Shown piece by piece: positions 13,272 to 21,246 of a DNA stretch of 24,378 nucleotides. The DNA is from Prolixibacteraceae bacterium (GTDB lineage: Bacteria > Bacteroidota > Bacteroidia > Bacteroidales > Prolixibacteraceae): NCBI GenBank assembly GCA_023228025.1, contig JALOCD010000063.1, positions 1-24,378 on the forward strand, written 5' to 3'. The notes beneath the pieces were generated by a model that was not told where the DNA came from, did no database searches, and saw only the letters and a list, made by a program, of their open reading frames with translations. Position 1 is the first letter of the stretch, and each line of letters begins with the position of its first letter. The position numbers were made by a program, and so were the translations under genes.

Positions 13272-15056
13272 TTAGTATCCATAGTCATTTGTCAAAGTTC
13301 CATTGCTCGAATCCAGGAATACTTGCCAGATAGGCCAGAACTGATATTGATCCGGATTCTTGGCATAAATTGCATCAATTTTGGAATTTATCAGCAGGGT
13401 CGGACCGATCCAGGCAGTGTTGTAATCATATTCTGCCGACTTATCCAACGTTTCACCCCTGTTAAGACCATAAATTACAAGTGATTCGCCATTTGCCGCA
13501 TATTTGTAATAAAGCTTTGCGGGTACATCGGCATACGCTCCGGTCCTGTCCCTAAGCGCATACATCTTGGCTTTAGCCTCGTCCAATTTGGTTTTCAGTA
13601 AATTCCAGCGGATTAAGGCCTGTTTCCGCACCATTTCACCACAAAATTCCAGTTTATGCTCCTCAACGATGGCATTGAACATGGCATCTTTTGTGGTTAA
13701 TGCGTTCACATAACCATCTACTTTTGTTGACCAGTCGCCTGATGCAAAAGCCCTTTGTCGGATCATTTTCAAATAGGGCGCTGCGGCGGCAGGCCCCTGC
13801 AATTCATTGGAAATTTCAGCAGCCATCAACACTACCTCAGCATAACGCATGTAAAGTTTGTTTACACCATCATCATTCGTTGAAGTTACAATCCGGTTCA
13901 TCCATTCGTACCGGAATTTACCAAAACTCCATTTTTTCAGCGTAAGCAATTGCTGCTTGGCAATTCCATTGACAGCTTTTCCCCATTCATACGGAACAGT
14001 GGTCACATCCCGGCGGGTATCTTTTACGTCATAATCATAAAACAGTGATGGAACTGGGCCTGCGGTTCCGCCTTTGGCCTGGCCGGTATACTGGTCAATA
14101 CTGTTGTGCTTGATGGCGAAGGTAAATAACATGCGGCCGCGCCCGTCCGAAAATGGTATCTCCCAAAGGGTTTCACCACCGGCAGCGACATTATCCTGAC
14201 AATTCTTTTTGAAAACTGTTTCAAAAGAGGGTTCCAGTTTACATGTTCCGCTATTGATAACATCCAGACACTCCTGATTGGCAATCGCATACATTTTGGC
14301 TACCGACAATTCAGGATCCGTACTTCTGCGAATTCCATCGGGATACTGGGAGTAGCCGCTTGCTGCCAAACAGAGTCGGGCGCGTAATCCCTTGACAAAA
14401 GCTTTGTTGATGTGTTCAACAGTAGCGCTGGTTGCATTTGGCCAGGCGACAAGTTCGGATGCTTCTCCCAGATCTGCGATCAGTTGTTTGTAGATGATAT
14501 CGCGACTAACTTTTCCAAGATAAAGTGTCTCGGTAGTAATGGGATCAAATCTTGGAATTACATCCCCCCAGGCCTTTAAAAGATCTGAATAATAGACAGC
14601 CCTTAATGTCAAAGCTTCTCCAAGCATTTGTCCCAATTCTGTCCCTGGTTTAGGATTACCGTATGTCCTTATTCCCTTAATACAAATATTTGCCCGCTCG
14701 ATACCCGAGTACATCATGGCCCAGGCATTGTTTGAAGAGTTCATTTGACTGTTACTTGGAGTAATGGAGTAAACAGCCAGATCTGCACTTCCATCGCCAA
14801 CCAATTCCGAAGAATTGTACCATTCAATGTCCGTATTCATCCCATACCAGGGCAAGAACCTTCCACGATAGGAATTTGTTTCGCCGAATGGGACTTTGAT
14901 GCCATCGACCGCCCCCTTGGCTAAGTCGGGGGTCGAGAAAATGACCATTTCATCAATGGAAGACTTCGTAGGCGCTTCCAGATAGTCATTGCATGATATC
15001 ATTGCGACTGCAACAACCATTCCGATTATATATGTTATTTTTTTCATATTCAGCAA
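13272..15056 (-). CDS. SusD/RagB-family outer-membrane glycan-binding lipoprotein
   Basis: A 594-residue SusD-like protein. It has a lipoprotein signal with lipobox AMISC (Cys22), then NDYLEAPTKSSID, a typical SusD start. TPR-like helices include AWAMMYSGIERANICIKGI, LGEALTLRAVYYSDLLKAWGDVIP and YMRYAEVVLMAAEISNEL. It ends with the SusD C-terminal pattern (QYQFWPIWQ). SusD proteins cap the SusC channel and hold glycans for import. The gene starts 11 nt after the susC stop, so the two are co-transcribed. A start at 15047 (MKKITYII) is equally plausible. Substrate (pectic oligosaccharide) is inferred from the enzymes around it. Confidence 0.95.
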   Translation of the reverse strand: MLNMKKITYIIGMVVAVAMISCNDYLEAPTKSSIDEMVIFSTPDLAKGAVDGIKVPFGETNSYRGRFLPWYGMNTDIEWYNSSELVGDGSADLAVYSITPSNSQMNSSNNAWAMMYSGIERANICIKGIRTYGNPKPGTELGQMLGEALTLRAVYYSDLLKAWGDVIPRFDPITTETLYLGKVSRDIIYKQLIADLGEASELVAWPNATSATVEHINKAFVKGLRARLCLAASGYSQYPDGIRRSTDPELSVAKMYAIANQECLDVINSGTCKLEPSFETVFKKNCQDNVAAGGETLWEIPFSDGRGRMLFTFAIKHNSIDQYTGQAKGGTAGPVPSLFYDYDVKDTRRDVTTVPYEWGKAVNGIAKQQLLTLKKWSFGKFRYEWMNRIVTSTNDDGVNKLYMRYAEVVLMAAEISNELQGPAAAAPYLKMIRQRAFASGDWSTKVDGYVNALTTKDAMFNAIVEEHKLEFCGEMVRKQALIRWNLLKTKLDEAKAKMYALRDRTGAYADVPAKLYYKYAANGESLVIYGLNRGETLDKSAEYDYNTAWIGPTLLINSKIDAIYAKNPDQYQFWPIWQVFLDSSNGTLTNDYGY

Positions 15057-15067
15057 TATAACTCAGG

Positions 15068-18000
15068 TTAAAAATTAAGATTTACTCCGAAAACAATTTG
15101 CCTGCTTCTTGGGTATGCAGAATAATCAACCCCTGGCGTAAGTGCGGTTTTCCTTCGCGTTGACACCTCTGGATCGAACCCTGAATAATTTGTAAGTAAG
15201 AGCACGTTGTATCCGGTAACATAAAACCTCAGGTTTTGAATTTGAAGCTTTTGGGTCAATATGGTGGGTATGGTATAGCCCAATGTCAAAGTGCTCAAGC
15301 GAAGGAATGAGCCATCTTCTACCGCCCAATCACTGAAAACGTATTTGCTCATATATGGTGACCACATTGTTGTACCGGCATTCATTCCGGCTAAAACTGT
15401 TGGATCAGTCACGCGGGTGCCTGTTGCCACATCAATGTTTGTCCATCTTTTGCCATCGGCCATCATATCGATCATGTTCCGGTATTGATATTTCTGTGTA
15501 GCAGTTGCATACTCAATCTTGTTGGCATTATAGACATCATTGCCTACACTCCAATTTAGAACTGCCGACAAATCAAATCCATGCGCATTGCCATTGATGG
15601 TAAAACCTCCGGTGTGAACCGGATTTGCATCACCGATAATCGTTCGGTCGTCTATGGTTATTTTATTGTCATCGCCAACCAGGTTTTTAAGTTTGACCAT
15701 ACCTGGAGAAAGCGTCCCAATGATTCCTGATGCGTCGGCTACCCCATCATTCAATATCCATTTCTTTAATCCTGCATCATAACCTGAAAAATCGGATACC
15801 TCATATCTTCCATCAGACCTGTAACCGTACATTTTACCGACCGAACCTCCTGATGCGATCCAGAAATCAGTGCCAATCTCGGTGGAGGCCCAACCTGTTT
15901 CAGCGCCAAAATCTTTCATAACCCCTAGAGATTTGATCTTATTTTTGTTGAAACCAACGTTGAAATTGAAACTCAACCCATAATCTTTCTTGTTAACGGC
16001 TATCCAGTTAAGCGACAATTCCAACCCTCTGTTTTCAGTTTCACCCATGTTTCGGAATTGCGTGTCATAACCTGTTCCAGCAACCGGAAATTCAATCAGA
16101 AGGTCTTTTGTTGTATTTAGATAAGCCTCAAGTGTCACGTTCAAACGATTTTTAAAAAGGACAAAATCCAAACCAAGGTTTCTGGTATGCGTGGTCTCCC
16201 ATTTCAAATCGGGATTGGCCATGGTTTTAGATGCCGACCAAAAATTAGTAACCCCATTGATCCAGGCAGTAGTACCGGATACAAATGATTGTGTCATCTG
16301 ACCGGAAGGAATATTGTTATTGCCTGCCAAACCATAACTGAACCTTAATTTTAAATCATTTAACCACATGGATGAACCTTGCATAAAATTTTCCTGGGAG
16401 ATTCTCCAGGCAGCTGCAGCCGATGGGAAATATCCCCATTTGTGCCCCTTCGAAAATTTACTCGATCCATCGGCGCGTACTGTTGCAGACAATAGATATT
16501 TGTTCTTATAGTCGTAATTTAAACGGCCAAAAAAGGAGAGCAATTTATCATCCGGACTGTAATTGTTATCCGTAGCCTGAGGAACACCCTGGGATGTGAG
16601 TTTAAATGCCTGATCGGAGGTAAACAGTTTGGGGAACCCATGTACCACAGAGGTGAGCAGATTATTTTTTGTTTGGATCATCTCCTCTCCCAACAAAAGC
16701 TTAATTCTATGATTTTCATTAAAATACTTATTAAAATCATAACTTAGTGTATTGGTGTTCCTAATACGTTCCTGCTTCTGATTGGCTAAAGTAATGGCTG
16801 GCTTGCCCTGGTTCTCGGCAGCAGGGGTATTTGATACATAATAAGTTGTTAAACCATAAAACCGGCTGTCGTTGTAGTAATAATTGTCCAGACCAACTTC
16901 TGATTTCAACTGAAGGTTTTTTACTAATTCCCATGAAAAGCTCCCAGCAAGGTTAAAGTTCTTCTGGTTTTGCCTCCGATCGTTGTCGTTAACTGCGACA
17001 ATGGGATTTACCAAATAACTGGACACTTCCTGATCGGTAGCGTCAGATGTTAGTCCGGCCAATGGAATCGGAGTATAGGTAACGCTATGCTTTAACCTTG
17101 AATCAGCAGATGACACTTCCCTTTGTTCATTGGCTCCACCACCGTTGATATCCGTATTTGAATAACGAAATGAAAGGGCAATCTGAACTTTATCATTGGG
17201 ATTGTGATTGAGTTTTAGCGATAAATTATCACGCTTAAAATTTGACCCGATCATAATCGCTTTCTCTCCAATGTGGGAATAATTAAATGAATAGGTTAGT
17301 TTTTCTGACCCACCACGAATGCCTAAATCATGGTTGAAGACCTCCCCAATACGGCCATAAACCTGATCCTGCCAGTTGTTCCCCTTCTTCCCGGCATACA
17401 AGTCCATGTCCTGGTAGGAACCAAAATATTTTTCATAGGAACTGACATCCCCATTGGTATTGTCCAGTACAGCGTATTCATATTGCCATTTGACATAGTC
17501 TTCCGTTGGCAGTACATTCATCTCTTTGGCTATTTTCTTGAACCCGAAATAAGCATCATAGGTGACAGAAACCTTTCCCTTTTGGCCAACTTTGGTCGTC
17601 ACAATGATAACCCCATTTGCGCCCCGCGATCCATAGATGGCAGTTGACGAAGCATCTTTCAGAACATCGATAGACTGTATATCGGAAGGGGCAATGCTTG
17701 AAATATTGTTTACCGGAAATCCATCCACAATAAACAAGGGTGAGTTATCCTGGGTAATGGATCCACCGCCACGCACCCGGATCTTCATTTCCGCGTCGGG
17801 TGAGCCTTCAGTTGAAGTTACCTGAACCCCCGCCAGTTTACCGGTAAGCGCTTCAGCAGCGCTTGCCACTGGAACCGTTTTCAGATCATCTCCCTTAACA
17901 GAGGAAACTGAGCCGGTAATGTCCCTCTTTTTAACAGTTCCATATCCAATGGCTACGACTTCTTCGAGCCCGATTGTCTCGGCAGTTAGGGATACATTGA

Positions 18001-18319
18001 TCTCCTTTTTGCCGGCAACGGGCACTTCTTGCGATTTAAAGCCAATAAAAGAGAACACCAGCGTCCCCTTTGCAGGTACGGACAGAATGAAATTACCATT
18101 GATATCGGTAATAACCCCCGTTGTAGTACCTTTCAGCACTACGTTAGCACCGGGAATTGGAAGACCTGTCTCCGTCTCAGCCACTTTACCCTTCACTGAC
18201 AGGAGTTGTGCCATTCCCAATGTTGAAAAAAACATTAGCATGACAACAATACTGATCCTTAAACTGAGGCTTTGATAGCCAGAGTTTTCCACTGTTTTAC
18301 AGTTACTTAATTCATTCAT
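15068..18319 (-). CDS. SusC/RagA-family TonB-dependent receptor
   Basis: A 1083-residue outer-membrane transporter of normal SusC length. In order: signal peptide (hydrophobic ISIVVMLMFFSTLGMAQ, residues 22-38), carboxypeptidase-regulatory-like domain (VKGKVAETETGLPIPGANVV onward), TonB-box region EEVVAIGYGT (about 118-127), plug domain (LTGKLAGVQVTS, PLFIVDGFPV, IDVLKDASSTAIYGSRGANGV), then the 22-strand barrel ending in QIVFGVNLNF with a terminal Phe. With SusD it imports oligosaccharides using TonB-derived energy. It is first in the susC-susD-lipoprotein operon. The 264-bp gap upstream contains a candidate HTCS motif (18508-18534). No extracytoplasmic-sigma (STN) domain is present, in line with HTCS control. 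Confidence 0.96.
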   Translation of the reverse strand: MNELSNCKTVENSGYQSLSLRISIVVMLMFFSTLGMAQLLSVKGKVAETETGLPIPGANVVLKGTTTGVITDINGNFILSVPAKGTLVFSFIGFKSQEVPVAGKKEINVSLTAETIGLEEVVAIGYGTVKKRDITGSVSSVKGDDLKTVPVASAAEALTGKLAGVQVTSTEGSPDAEMKIRVRGGGSITQDNSPLFIVDGFPVNNISSIAPSDIQSIDVLKDASSTAIYGSRGANGVIIVTTKVGQKGKVSVTYDAYFGFKKIAKEMNVLPTEDYVKWQYEYAVLDNTNGDVSSYEKYFGSYQDMDLYAGKKGNNWQDQVYGRIGEVFNHDLGIRGGSEKLTYSFNYSHIGEKAIMIGSNFKRDNLSLKLNHNPNDKVQIALSFRYSNTDINGGGANEQREVSSADSRLKHSVTYTPIPLAGLTSDATDQEVSSYLVNPIVAVNDNDRRQNQKNFNLAGSFSWELVKNLQLKSEVGLDNYYYNDSRFYGLTTYYVSNTPAAENQGKPAITLANQKQERIRNTNTLSYDFNKYFNENHRIKLLLGEEMIQTKNNLLTSVVHGFPKLFTSDQAFKLTSQGVPQATDNNYSPDDKLLSFFGRLNYDYKNKYLLSATVRADGSSKFSKGHKWGYFPSAAAAWRISQENFMQGSSMWLNDLKLRFSYGLAGNNNIPSGQMTQSFVSGTTAWINGVTNFWSASKTMANPDLKWETTHTRNLGLDFVLFKNRLNVTLEAYLNTTKDLLIEFPVAGTGYDTQFRNMGETENRGLELSLNWIAVNKKDYGLSFNFNVGFNKNKIKSLGVMKDFGAETGWASTEIGTDFWIASGGSVGKMYGYRSDGRYEVSDFSGYDAGLKKWILNDGVADASGIIGTLSPGMVKLKNLVGDDNKITIDDRTIIGDANPVHTGGFTINGNAHGFDLSAVLNWSVGNDVYNANKIEYATATQKYQYRNMIDMMADGKRWTNIDVATGTRVTDPTVLAGMNAGTTMWSPYMSKYVFSDWAVEDGSFLRLSTLTLGYTIPTILTQKLQIQNLRFYVTGYNVLLLTNYSGFDPEVSTRRKTALTPGVDYSAYPRSRQIVFGVNLNF

Positions 18320-18507
18320 TTGATTTTTTATTTGGTTTTATTTCAGCTTTTACACTTATCCTAATTGTCGCAATAAACACAATGTGCATTCAATTCAACG
18401 TCACGGAGGTAACATGAAAATCCCTTCATAAGTGATCATAAAATTACTCACATGAGTCATAAAAGGTCTATTTTAACGTATCATTGAAAGGCTACATACG
18501 TACCATC

Positions 18508-18534
18508 TGCGGGTTATATTTCCCAAATAGCGGG
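18508..18534 (-). promoter_or_regulatory. Candidate HTCS-binding motif upstream of susC (copy A)
   Basis: This stretch is closely similar to one upstream of the GH105-PL10 gene (21109-21135). Over 31 aligned bases, 23 are identical, including the blocks TGCGGG and TTCCCAAA. It lies 190 bp upstream of the susC start, as copy B lies about 240 bp upstream of its gene. Binding by the HTCS at 21247-24378 is inferred from the shared motif and location. Confidence 0.5.
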
Positions 18535-18583
18535 ATAATTGAGAAACGGGTAACCACAATGGATTGCACGAATGGAACCGAAG

Positions 18584-20869
18584 TTATTTTTCTAAAACAT
18601 TCTTTTCAGTCGCCCACTTTTTTTGCCATACAGGATATTTGTCCAAAGCAGTCTGAGGGGCATAGGTGTACCAGCTATATCCGCTCCGGCGTTCACGGCT
18701 AACCTCAGTCAATGAGTAGAGCATCTTACTGTTTCGGTCACTGAAGAGTGGCCGCTCCGTTTCAAGTTCATAATAACGGGTCCAAATGGGAGGGGCAGTG
18801 GAATCGACCACTGCGATTTTATCGATGGTACTGGTTCTCCATTGGGATTTTTCGGGAGGGGCGGAAACTTCTTTAATCCGTGTATTGTAAATCTTTGATT
18901 CATTGAACCATTTAACGGCACTTTGAACTGCCCCAATGACCCTCTTATCAGGATTGTCCAAGCTCATCAGGAAAAGTGCAATCTGGGCACTCTCCGCATT
19001 GCAGATGCTTGGCATTTCATAGGCCCTGGCCCAGGCAGGCTTCAGGTCAAATTCGTTGTGTTGCTGGCACCACGCGGTTAACCTGCCGTTGCTAACTATC
19101 TGACACTTCAGTATGCACTCCAAACCTTTGTCGAACGCGTTTTTAACCGCTTTCCTCATGTCGTTTCCAATGAAAGCAAACATGGGATCATTATCATTGA
19201 TTTTTTTCAAAGTTTCCATTACCCCTATGTAGGCGCCATCATTGAAAGTAATGTGACTGCTGTAATTCTTCGTTTCCAACGGGTAATACTGTGGCCAACC
19301 TCCATTGGGGTACTGTGCCTTGAGTATAAATTTCAGACCCCTCAGGCAGGCATCCTTGTACTTTTCGATGGATGTTTTGGTATAGACCTGGGCAAGATAT
19401 TGGACATGTGTGTAAGTAGTCGAATTATCGAAAGTGGTATGGTCCAAACCTTTGGCTGTGATCAATTGTTCAATCTGCTCTCCGGTTAGAATTGCCTGCA
19501 TATCATAATTCTTAGGCCAGCCACCGTTGTTTCGCTGATACAGGAGGATATTATCAGCTATTTTTGTGATTTCCGACTCAGAATAGACCGGTTGATTGGC
19601 AATCGGGTTAACAATATTCCCTCCATCTTTTATACCATACCAATGATTCCTGCTATCCGAAAATGGGCTCATGCTAATGGGCCAGTATGGATTGTACTCC
19701 AATGAAGCCATGATAAAAGGCCCGACCCCTTTGGGATCGTTGTCGCGTACCGGCTCTCCAATGTAGTATTCATAAGTTCCGCTTCTGTAGGGGGTTCCGC
19801 CTAAGCCTGCTACTGAGCAACATCTTGTAAGACTGATGGTTCCATTATTATTCTCGCGTATAAGCTTTTTGACTATTCCTTCGTATCCCTTGCGCGCAAT
19901 CTCTTTGTATTCCTTGTCAATGTACCCTTTCCGTACGGCCTTAAACAGGGCATAAACAAACATTGAGGAGCCAGAAGCTTCAAAATAGTTACCTTGCCGG
20001 TTCCCCTGGTCGAGAACCTGATACCACAATCCAGTGGAAGGGTCCTGCCATTTTTTTATTCCAGCGGCCACCTGTTTCAAGATATCCAACAATTGGGCCC
20101 TACCGGGATGGTCCTGAGGTAAAAAATCAAGTACATCTACCAATGCCATTGCGTACCAGCCCTCTGCCCTGCTCCAAAAATTAGGGGAACAGCCCGTTTG
20201 CGGATCCGCCCATTTTTGAACTTTGCTTTCATCCCAACCATGGTAATTCAATCCAATAGTGGCATTGTAGGTATGTTTGTGAACGGTGACAAACTGATTC
20301 ACAACATCATCAAAAGCAGCCGTCTCGTTGAATTTTGCAGCATACTGCGCATAAAAGGGGGAGCCCATGTACAAACCATCCAACCACATCTGGTTGGGAT
20401 ATCTTAACTTGTGCCAGAATCCGCCTTCACTGGTACGGGGCTGTTCCTTTAGTTGGTCCCTGAGGAATATAATGGCCCTCTTATAACGGTCATCCTTAGT
20501 TGTGTCGTAAATATCGAAAAGGAATTTGCCGGAGTTCACCGCATCGATGTTGTGCTCATCGGGTTTGTACCCCAGGATAGACCCAGCCGAATCTATAAAA
20601 TGGATTGCGTACTTTTCCGCATAGGCATAATAGTTCTGCTGATGGGTTACCTTCCACAACCGCACCATCGATTGGGCAATCAAGCCTTGCGTATAGTTCC
20701 AGACAGGTTTGGGGTTAAAGTCAACAGTCCAGGGGTCGGGGAATTGCTTGATTTCGGAGTTGGCCATCCTTACGGCCATTTTGACTCCGTCAATTTTCAA
20801 CTCCTGCGCGGAGAGCCTACCAATGCTAATGACCAGCAATAACTGGACCAAAATCCAATTTTTCTTCAT
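18584..20869 (-). CDS. GH105-PL10 fusion: unsaturated galacturonyl hydrolase plus pectate lyase
   Basis: A 761-residue exported two-domain enzyme. A signal peptide of about 21 residues (QLLLVISIGRLSA) precedes residues 25-392, a GH105 (YteR-like) alpha/alpha barrel with general acid Asp164 in QMWLDGLYMGSPF, and further blocks NFWSRAEGWYAMALVD and GTYEYYIGEPVRDNDPKGVGPF. Residues about 425-745 form a PL10 pectate lyase: NNGGWPKNYD, FDNSTTYTHVQYLAQVY, QYPNGGWPQYYP, SSHITFNDGAYIGVM, WTRYYELETERPLFSDR and ERRSGYSWYTY. The PL10 half cuts polygalacturonan by beta-elimination, creating unsaturated non-reducing ends; the GH105 half removes those ends as unsaturated galacturonate, the substrate of KdgF. 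The short linker (393-425) shows no low-complexity tether. It probably acts in the periplasm. It has its own candidate HTCS motif at 21109-21135. Confidence 0.93.
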   Translation of the reverse strand: MKKNWILVQLLLVISIGRLSAQELKIDGVKMAVRMANSEIKQFPDPWTVDFNPKPVWNYTQGLIAQSMVRLWKVTHQQNYYAYAEKYAIHFIDSAGSILGYKPDEHNIDAVNSGKFLFDIYDTTKDDRYKRAIIFLRDQLKEQPRTSEGGFWHKLRYPNQMWLDGLYMGSPFYAQYAAKFNETAAFDDVVNQFVTVHKHTYNATIGLNYHGWDESKVQKWADPQTGCSPNFWSRAEGWYAMALVDVLDFLPQDHPGRAQLLDILKQVAAGIKKWQDPSTGLWYQVLDQGNRQGNYFEASGSSMFVYALFKAVRKGYIDKEYKEIARKGYEGIVKKLIRENNNGTISLTRCCSVAGLGGTPYRSGTYEYYIGEPVRDNDPKGVGPFIMASLEYNPYWPISMSPFSDSRNHWYGIKDGGNIVNPIANQPVYSESEITKIADNILLYQRNNGGWPKNYDMQAILTGEQIEQLITAKGLDHTTFDNSTTYTHVQYLAQVYTKTSIEKYKDACLRGLKFILKAQYPNGGWPQYYPLETKNYSSHITFNDGAYIGVMETLKKINDNDPMFAFIGNDMRKAVKNAFDKGLECILKCQIVSNGRLTAWCQQHNEFDLKPAWARAYEMPSICNAESAQIALFLMSLDNPDKRVIGAVQSAVKWFNESKIYNTRIKEVSAPPEKSQWRTSTIDKIAVVDSTAPPIWTRYYELETERPLFSDRNSKMLYSLTEVSRERRSGYSWYTYAPQTALDKYPVWQKKWATEKNVLEK

Positions 20870-20911
20870 GGTTTATTCAAATAAGTTTGTTAGTTCAATT
20901 AATCCTCCCCC

Positions 20912-21016
20912 CTAAAAAATGGTGAAAATCAAAAACATTAAAATGATCGTAATAATAGCTGTCATCCCCACGATCATCCAGTTCACTCTTTTAAGTTTCC
21001 TGCTTGTCTCTTTCAT
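20912..21016 (-). CDS. Possible small single-pass membrane protein (34 aa)
   Basis: A short frame from ATG 21016 to TAG 20914 lies between the candidate HTCS motif and the GH105-PL10 gene, on the same strand. It starts with a basic, hydrophilic segment (MKETSRKLKRVNW) followed by one continuous hydrophobic segment of about 20 residues ending at the stop, the layout of a small inner-membrane protein with its N-terminus inside. A GGGGGGAGG run follows the stop, upstream of the next gene. I do not recognise a family. An overlapping plus-strand frame (20919-21074, 51 codons) is also hydrophobic, so the composition may be chance. Confidence 0.3.
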   Translation of the reverse strand: MKETSRKLKRVNWMIVGMTAIITIILMFLIFTIF

Positions 21017-21108
21017 CAATTTTCTGGTGTTTGGAGCCGTAAAATTAAGCCATCAGCTTCCTAAAAGTGGATAAAATCATATCAAATAGGAGGGTCAGGC
21101 GTATCGGG

Positions 21109-21135
21109 TGCGGGCTACACTTCCCAAAAATGAGG
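21109..21135 (-). promoter_or_regulatory. Candidate HTCS-binding motif upstream of GH105-PL10 (copy B)
   Basis: It contains TGCGGG and TTCCCAAA at the same spacing as copy A (18508-18534). A second TCCCAAAAAATGG-like element begins at 21148, 26 bp from the first (21122), giving a direct repeat. It lies 93 nt upstream of the small ORF and about 240 nt upstream of GH105-PL10, just past the HTCS terminator. Confidence 0.5.
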
Positions 21136-21151
21136 CAAAAAAAGGTATCCC

Positions 21152-21172
21152 AAAAAATGGAGAGCACTCCAT
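21152..21172 (-). terminator. Probable terminator of the HTCS gene
   Basis: A 6-bp stem (ATGGAG and CTCCAT) with a 4-nt loop at 21157-21172 is followed on the minus strand by a run of six T. It lies about 75 nt past the HTCS stop. The stem is short, so termination may be partial. Confidence 0.5.
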
Positions 21173-21246
21173 ATTTCAGAATAACAGCAATTTAGACAGA
21201 TAATTGAGTTTAGAAATTCCCCTGAACAGAGCGTTTAACAGAATCC

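Noticed and set aside
18399..18431. GGAGG followed by ATG and five codons on plus (possible leader peptide)
   Set aside because: Only MKIPS then a stop, on the strand opposite to all neighbouring genes, and no downstream plus-strand gene.
18446..18457. Near-palindrome ACTCACATGAGT upstream of susC, possible operator
   Set aside because: The centre is not symmetric, there is no second copy near other genes of the locus, and no regulator can be tied to it.
18484..18702. Plus-strand 72-codon frame upstream of susC
   Set aside because: It overlaps the end of the GH105-PL10 gene in antisense and the candidate regulatory motif; no recognisable content.
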